Part shown: piece by piece, positions 59,701-64,000 of the stretch | How the letters are laid out: every line of letters starts with the position of its first letter | How positions within the stretch are numbered: the stretch's first letter is position 1 | Assembly (NCBI RefSeq): GCF_003287275.1 | Contig: NZ_QEVW01000017.1 | Location: 1 to 64,000 of the forward strand | Reading direction: 5' to 3' | Origin: Paenibacillus taichungensis | GTDB taxonomy: Bacteria; Bacillota; Bacilli; Paenibacillales; Paenibacillaceae | DNA: 64,000 bases | Translations under genes and position numbers: made by a program | Notes under the pieces: model-generated | The model's database searches: none | The model's input: the letters and a program-made list of their open reading frames with translations, nothing else | Told to the model about the DNA's origin: nothing

Positions 59701-61304
59701 TCCTTGGTATTAAAATTTTCACTTTGAACACTTTTCGCAAAAATGATTTCCTGAATGTCCCTTTTGCCTTCTTTTTCTGTACCGTCATACATATTGACCG
59801 TATTTGTTACCGTACCATCTTTATAGACGCGATCCATCGTTTTGGTTTGATATTCAATTTCATAAGCCTTGGTAATGTCATTTTTAAATTGTAATTTAAA
59901 GCCATCATCAAAGCCTGTACCCACTCCTGTGAGTGTGTATTCGTTGGAATCGACTAAAGCAGAACCCGCTGGCTTGCCATCAACGTCGATGTCGACTTGA
60001 CGTACTTTTACCGAACCATCAATCAACTCATGTTTCGTTGTGTCAAAACGATCTTCAATCCATGCGTTCGCCTGCGTAATCTCTTGTTGATTGTAATTGT
60101 ATTGCACTTTCCATGTGATCGTCTGGGTCACTGGATTGTAAGCACTCTCTTGACCGGATTTTTTCAAAGGCTCATTGAAACTCACCTTGACGCTACCGAT
60201 ATCAGTTTCATCATACTCGCTCTGATCACCTGTAAGAACCACCTTATTTTCATACAAAACGTTTGTAAAAGGTGCAGTTGTTGGTGCTTTGATACTCGTT
60301 GTATACTTCACGCGGTATGCCTTATCAATATTCCCCAAGGCAATTGGAAACTGAGTTTCTGTTCTAACTGTATTTCCTTCTTTGACAGATCCGTCTAATT
60401 GAATATCCAATTCGCGAATCTCAATATTCCCCTTAAGTGGACCTGCCGAGAGCGTATCATTCAGAACGGCATTGTTAATCCTCTTCTCTCCCTGGTTGAA
60501 ATCGACAGTCCATTCAATCTCATCCGAGTTGAAATTATTCTTATTTGCGATACCCGATTTCGTGAGTTTATCTATGGCTGTATTCTGAAAATGCACATTA
60601 ATGATGTCTTGTCCAACGGAACTAAAGTCTATTGGCTGCCTCAAGCCGCCATCCATCTTGCTCTCATCGAACTTGATCCAAACGTAGAAATTCCCCTCCA
60701 GCTTCTCACCTACGATACGGTCATTAAACGTAAACGTGATCTCTCCATCGGGATTGACGACATATTCCCCAACTCCACCATCCAAATCCCCTTTTAGTTG
60801 CGATCCAATTTTGAATTTGTCTGGTAAACGAAAAGTAAAAGTGGAACCATCACTATAAGTATGGGCATCGTTTGGAAGCCCCCATGTGAAGACCACAGCC
60901 ACCGCATCCTTAACGCTAGGTCGTATATCTTCGATACGCTCCCCTTTTAAATTAATATTTCCATTCCCATCATACTCCGGTATCTGATTATACATTTGAA
61001 CACTTGTAATTAAATTATCTTTTATGACTTCCGCAGCATTATTGGCCATTGCCAGAGTACCCGGATCAACTTTAGCTTCTGAATTGAGATCTGACTGTTC
61101 AGCAGATTCATCAGACTCGGGAGAATCCATTGACACTCCATTATCACCATTCCCCGTTACTGGGCCTTCTTCTGATGCTGTATCCATAGTTACAATTGCT
61201 GTCATATCATCCTGAGCATGCAGGGTTGGTGTAAACATCCATCCTTGCATCATTTGCGTGATCAGCAACAAAGCGATGATCACCATGCTCACTTTTTTCT
61301 TCAT
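56775..61304 (-). CDS. LPxTG cell-wall adhesin with Cna-type repeats
   Basis: 1,509 residues. Signal peptide from MKKKVSMVIIALLL to about residue 31; a bacterial adhesive Ig-like N-domain; about five collagen-binding-B/DUF11-like repeats (each with an EIEWxVxxN or TITWxxDxN opening and a DTLS/DNY core); four SpaA/Cna_B repeats (IYKVDDTGRPLEGAIF, LTKMDSVDSSKTLKGATF, VTKVNAKDHSVLSGIEF, LVKYNSGKSQHLQGAVF), which can form isopeptide bonds; a Pro/Ser/Thr-rich span; then LPKTGEES, a helix and RRRQQMNS. It should be a wall-anchored adhesin or pilin-like protein. The ATG at 61304 has AGGGGG upstream; a frame from 61412 overlaps a terminator. Confidence 0.88.
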   Translation of the reverse strand: MKKKVSMVIIALLLITQMMQGWMFTPTLHAQDDMTAIVTMDTASEEGPVTGNGDNGVSMDSPESDESAEQSDLNSEAKVDPGTLAMANNAAEVIKDNLITSVQMYNQIPEYDGNGNINLKGERIEDIRPSVKDAVAVVFTWGLPNDAHTYSDGSTFTFRLPDKFKIGSQLKGDLDGGVGEYVVNPDGEITFTFNDRIVGEKLEGNFYVWIKFDESKMDGGLRQPIDFSSVGQDIINVHFQNTAIDKLTKSGIANKNNFNSDEIEWTVDFNQGEKRINNAVLNDTLSAGPLKGNIEIRELDIQLDGSVKEGNTVRTETQFPIALGNIDKAYRVKYTTSIKAPTTAPFTNVLYENKVVLTGDQSEYDETDIGSVKVSFNEPLKKSGQESAYNPVTQTITWKVQYNYNQQEITQANAWIEDRFDTTKHELIDGSVKVRQVDIDVDGKPAGSALVDSNEYTLTGVGTGFDDGFKLQFKNDITKAYEIEYQTKTMDRVYKDGTVTNTVNMYDGTEKEGKRDIQEIIFAKSVQSENFNTKEIEWKIVLNRDLKEMTDIVITDNYAGRHMKLIPGSLQISGDQKDQFELEPVADPDDIHFEKGFSIQLKADGKINKEHVITYKTSFDPTAGMPTNNEYRNQATLNWKESNVPQASITKSAVVKPQDYTIQNGNKKGEYSAKDKTITWTIDVNYNLYDIQNAILKDAYTGNQSFVDGSLKVNKLTLAGANNVIDIGDEVVLTAGQFQLNSDGTGFALNLGNIGKSAYRVVYKTSLDGNFAVEGTYSNHAVLTDGEGGTVRFEKSVSVIPEHGGVYVHKTGQQLGSSDKASWTVNINPSQSYIAAGSVLTDTLSDNQILLADTLKLYATDLPADNSGNVSTKARLVDADEYELIVEGNTFTFTFKNEMKTAFILEYQSFINADSGERIGNKVEFAGQSSSVTGSDHQTGIQVSMAGAGGGASTGVGKIKIYKVDDTGRPLEGAIFAIYNASGTTLLETLKPTDVNGEVETSRKYRFNDQTNGLPYKLKEVSAPNGYLIDPDYGASTGKTIDFKDPDQPFEIMNEKIRQGFELTKMDSVDSSKTLKGATFELYLKNGPSRDKITELTTGDDGRIAKGSLEPGDYELIETEAPAYYQLDATPVPFTIAANQTRILSLSHMNVQGSGGKLVVTKVNAKDHSVLSGIEFELRDSNADVIAKKVTDLNGVIEFDSLPYGPYTLVETKAEGFVIEQPETGVPITKPETLLTIENKENDRSVKLVKYNSGKSQHLQGAVFELRAQSALMDANGVWEFKVVTGIDEAKLITNSNGEIVLKDLKPNKYQLVEIKAPTGYRLDQTPVEFEITAKQTETVVVEKMNIAIPVPGGPSEPYNPGTPSTGTPNPGTSVPDPSTPEPSTPDTTVPGTVVTPGTSESEDGTDNPTEPDAGDSPSNPGGSTVDEEEPSDVANAGDAISPGADQISSPADTNVAATEEERKDGSFLGMLPKTGEESTWGHTLAGALMIILGSMGYLYLRRRQQMNS

Positions 61305-61411
61305 TTTTTGCAAATCCCCCTCTTGCGTAATGTTGGCATATACCAACAAAAAGAATAGCAAAGAGACATATACAAAAAATAGACAACGCTCTAATCGACG
61401 TTCTTCTAACA

Positions 61412-61440
61412 CAAAAAGGAACGCTTCTCAACGAAGCGCC
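61412..61440 (-). terminator. terminator after the transglutaminase gene
   Basis: On the minus strand GCGCTTC pairs with GAAGCGT over a five-base loop and is followed by five T's, about 40 bases past the stop. It overlaps the upstream ATG of the adhesin frame, which argues against that start. Confidence 0.8.
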
Positions 61441-61481
61441 CCTGTCTTAAAACACGTTTAAATTCATCATTTCAGCTGTTG

Positions 61482-62609
61482 TCACATGGTCCAGGTAATC
61501 TTCACACGCAGATCGACGGTATCCTCCATGTTGGACACGTAATACGATATCGACTTCATGCCAAGCTGATACAAATCCTGCAAATCCTCTACTAGCCCTG
61601 TCTCAGTACCTTTGTATCTAAAAGTCAGTGAGGTTCCGCCATCCTTGAGCACACTCTGAACTTTTGTTTTTAGCGCGGAATGACCACTAACCGCATCATT
61701 TTCATCATATAGCGAATATTCCAGCGTATGATACAGCTTTTGATACGCAATTGCCTTGCTGCCTCCCGCCTTCACCAAAGTTTGCAAAGCTTCACGATAG
61801 GGGGCAGATGCAGCAGGATACTTGCCTTTAGCTGTCCAGACATGGTCACGTGCCATCTCATCATCACTGAGCAAATAATAATTGTGACTTACCTTGCCCT
61901 TACGGTCAGGAGTAGGATCGTCCCACGTTGTATCCATATGGTACCACTTACCATCCAGCTTGACGAGATTCCAGGCGTGTAATTGCTCACCAGCCGTTCC
62001 TTCCACAATCCGGTTCTCTATACCCACCTGCTCCAGCATGCGATAAGCCAGCAATGAATATCCCTGGCATACAGTACTGCCGGTAACAAGTCCATCGTAT
62101 GCAGTATATTTCTGCAAGGATGTATCGTAGGAAAGGTTAAGTACAATCCAGTCATGAATGACTTTAACTTTCTCATGATTTGTCATGCCAGGTAATATAA
62201 TTTCTTTGAGCACGTTGGTCACCTTACGGTTCACATAATCGGTCTGTTCCTTCGTTTCGCGATATGCCAGCTTCACATGTACCTCTGCGGATACATTGGA
62301 GCCTTTATAATTAAATGCGTAACTTTTAACGGTATATTGAATATAAGGATCACTGGTCATTGCTTCATCAATAGAGCTCTGCAACTGTTTCTTGAGGCCT
62401 TTCACATTACCTTTGTATGTAAAAACAAGTTCCTCCGTACGCTGGGACATCGCATTAAGCAACGTCTCGCGCAGCTCCGTATTCGTGGATATGTCCGATG
62501 TTCCCGACGCCGCGTACAGCTGATCCAGATCGACTGCATGTGGCAGTGCCACAGCGACAAGACAACCAGCCAATAGCAGGGTTATCACTCGTTTTCCGTG
62601 CTTGCCCAT
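61482..62609 (-). CDS. secreted transglutaminase-like (cysteine protease fold) protein
   Basis: 375 residues. Signal peptide to about residue 34; a transglutaminase-core domain with C181 in GSTVCQGYS, H211 in LHAWNLV and D226 in WYHMDTTWDD, the full triad. Flanking the core are two copies of a small motif (LVFTYKGNVKGLKKQLQSSI at ~61-80 and LTFRYKGTETGLVEDLQDLY near the end). Such proteins cut or cross-link proteins at the cell surface. GAGAGGTGG precedes the ATG. It lies next to the adhesin gene, in the same direction. Confidence 0.86.
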   Translation of the reverse strand: MGKHGKRVITLLLAGCLVAVALPHAVDLDQLYAASGTSDISTNTELRETLLNAMSQRTEELVFTYKGNVKGLKKQLQSSIDEAMTSDPYIQYTVKSYAFNYKGSNVSAEVHVKLAYRETKEQTDYVNRKVTNVLKEIILPGMTNHEKVKVIHDWIVLNLSYDTSLQKYTAYDGLVTGSTVCQGYSLLAYRMLEQVGIENRIVEGTAGEQLHAWNLVKLDGKWYHMDTTWDDPTPDRKGKVSHNYYLLSDDEMARDHVWTAKGKYPAASAPYREALQTLVKAGGSKAIAYQKLYHTLEYSLYDENDAVSGHSALKTKVQSVLKDGGTSLTFRYKGTETGLVEDLQDLYQLGMKSISYYVSNMEDTVDLRVKITWTM

Positions 62610-62701
62610 GAAAGGATACCACCTCTCTTTGCAAAGTTCTCATGCCTCATTGTATCACAAAAGGGATTGACGGCAGGCTTCTAGTTTTGTCGAAAAGCAT
62701 C

Positions 62702-62725
62702 AAAAGAGACCCTCCGCAGAAGGTC
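62702..62725 (-). terminator. terminator after the SLH protein gene
   Basis: GACCTTC pairs with GAGGGTC (one G-U) over a TGCG loop on the minus strand, with four T's following, about 85 bases past the stop. Confidence 0.65.
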
Positions 62726-62808
62726 CCCCTGTCTTCAGTAAAACAAACCTAACCTACCCGTTATCCTCATCATATGACTCTTCCGGGTATTTATGCAACA
62801 AACACAAA

Positions 62809-64000
62809 TCAATATAAACGATTGCCGCTCATAAAGGTATCCGTTTTGCCCTGAAGCTTGGCCAGACGTTCCAATACCTGAGCTGCTTCGGCAACCGTCA
62901 CTTTGCGTGCAGGCATGAAGCGTCCTTCGATCGACGGCAACAACCCCAGCTTGATGCTTAGGGACACAGCTCCCTTATTGTTGACTGCACTGGCATCTGC
63001 CAGATTGGGAAGATCCGATGGCAATGTGTAGAATCCGGCCAGTTTCTCATAGCGCAAAATGCGCACGAGCAGTACGGCCAGCTCTTCACGAGTCATCTCC
63101 TCTTCTGGATTTAGCTTCGTTTCAGAGTCGGCACCTGCTAACCAGCGCTGATCGATCAATGTCCGCACAGCTTGGTAATAAGGGCTCTCCGGGGTAATGT
63201 CAGCATATAGCTTCTCACTCCCGTTCCCACTGTAATACATATCCATATTCGGGTTAACTGCTCTTGCGAGATAGGTAAACCAATCACCCTTGGTGATAAC
63301 CCGGTCTGGGAATACACGTCCCTGATCATCTGAAAGAATTACGGCATGTTGAGTCATATTCCGAAGCGCAGCCTCCGCCACATGACCCGAAATATCACTA
63401 GGTTGAACATTCGCTGCGGTATTTCCACTACCATATAAAAACTTCCATTCTCCTGTGTTAGCATCAAGTACTTCATAACTGGAGGAAATTGAATTTTCAT
63501 TTCGTGTAGGCCGGTAAACCAGGTTTACACCCGAAGGAACGACCTGACCAGTACTCAAGGCATAACCACCGTAGCGGGAGTATGCCAGTGTTAACTTGAA
63601 TGCTTCCAGATAGGTCGCCTTTGCCTTTTCATAACTGATGGCTGGTTTGGTGTTTCCAGGCAACTGTTCAGGAGTTGCAGCAATCCTTGTATAAAATTCG
63701 TTGATGGCCCCATCCTTCAAGACTTGTACTTGTACTGTATCATCCATAACCGCAATTCCGTTCATGTAGCGCTGGAACATAAATGTACGTGCACCTTCAA
63801 ATTCAAGCACGCTGGACAACCGGAATTGATCTGATGCACCTGGAACCAATGCAATCACCTTGTTGATTGCAAGCTTCTCGGCTTGTGTCCGGGTTACGGA
63901 CTTAGTCTCATTCTGATCCGCCGGTTTCTCCTGCGCTGCGCCCGGTTCCACCCGTTGATACAAGCTGTAACTGTAAATCTGTCCAGTAAACGCATCTACC
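62809..64000 (-). CDS. YcdB-like protein with three S-layer homology domains (5' end missing)
   Basis: The frame stays open to the right edge of the window, so the N-terminus is missing and the Met-like TTG at 63963 need not be the start. A YcdB/YcdC-type domain comes first (AEKLAINKVIALVPGASDQFRL, FMFQRYMNGIAVMDDTVQVQV). Three SLH repeats follow, near FPDRVITKGDWFTYLARAV, LNPEEEMTREELAVLLVRIL and FMPARKVTVAEAAQVLERL. SLH domains hold proteins on pyruvylated wall polymers. The enzyme role, if any, is unknown. Confidence 0.82.
   Translation of the reverse strand, partial: VDAFTGQIYSYSLYQRVEPGAAQEKPADQNETKSVTRTQAEKLAINKVIALVPGASDQFRLSSVLEFEGARTFMFQRYMNGIAVMDDTVQVQVLKDGAINEFYTRIAATPEQLPGNTKPAISYEKAKATYLEAFKLTLAYSRYGGYALSTGQVVPSGVNLVYRPTRNENSISSSYEVLDANTGEWKFLYGSGNTAANVQPSDISGHVAEAALRNMTQHAVILSDDQGRVFPDRVITKGDWFTYLARAVNPNMDMYYSGNGSEKLYADITPESPYYQAVRTLIDQRWLAGADSETKLNPEEEMTREELAVLLVRILRYEKLAGFYTLPSDLPNLADASAVNNKGAVSLSIKLGLLPSIEGRFMPARKVTVAEAAQVLERLAKLQGKTDTFMSGNRLY

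Noticed and set aside
1..64000. CRISPR array, prophage, insertion sequence or tRNA genes
   Set aside because: No regularly spaced repeats, transposase or phage genes, and no tRNA-like cloverleaf were noticed; a tRNA scan would settle the last point.

Overview
The window comes from a spore-forming, low-to-mid GC Gram-positive bacterium, most likely Paenibacillus. The evidence is the perR/ygzB/ygxA cluster beside an rRNA leader, a YyaC spore protein, a SigB partner-switching module, SigY/YxlC/YxlE, gatCAB, a class D-type sortase with an LPxTG adhesin, and an S-layer-homology protein. No tRNA, complete rRNA gene, insertion sequence, prophage or CRISPR array was seen.

Left end (1-13.5 kb). The first 360 bases read, on the minus strand, as the promoters and leader of an rrn operon whose 16S gene lies just beyond base 1. 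Then follow ygxA, ygzB, a membrane-anchored GH18 hydrolase, the peroxide sensor perR, a DUF4097 membrane operon, mgtC with a GNAT acetyltransferase, gatCAB for Gln-tRNA amidation, and a SigY-type ECF sigma factor with its YxlC/YxlE partners and an ECF-type promoter.

Middle-left (13.5-25 kb). Housekeeping and envelope genes: a metallo-beta-lactamase hydrolase / thioredoxin-fold / DedA operon, a large O-antigen-ligase-like protein with a GC-rich core, a methyltransferase, an alpha/beta hydrolase, yyaC, a pirin with an operator inside its promoter, and an AnsA-type asparaginase.

Stress region (25-40 kb). The most coherent part of the window. It carries rsbV-rsbW-sigB preceded by a RsbY-like PP2C phosphatase with a receiver domain, a large membrane hybrid kinase resembling RsbK, a CheR-type methyltransferase resembling RsbM, and a second soluble hybrid kinase. 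Around it lie small membrane or stress genes (PAP2, GlsB-like, YtxH, DUF948, DUF1328, YflT). Six places, rsbV included, carry SigB-type promoters with the same 14-bp spacing, so the regulator and a local regulon appear to sit together.

Right part (40-64 kb). A Mn-type CDF exporter, an ABC-F protein, a cytochrome bd operon (cydA-cydB-cydS) preceded by a 34-residue membrane protein and a palindrome, a PAS histidine kinase divergent from an OmpR-type regulator, cvfC, a lysine riboswitch in front of lysP, a sortase next to its probable LPKTG substrate (about 1,500 residues), a secreted transglutaminase-like protein and a YcdB/SLH protein cut by the right edge.
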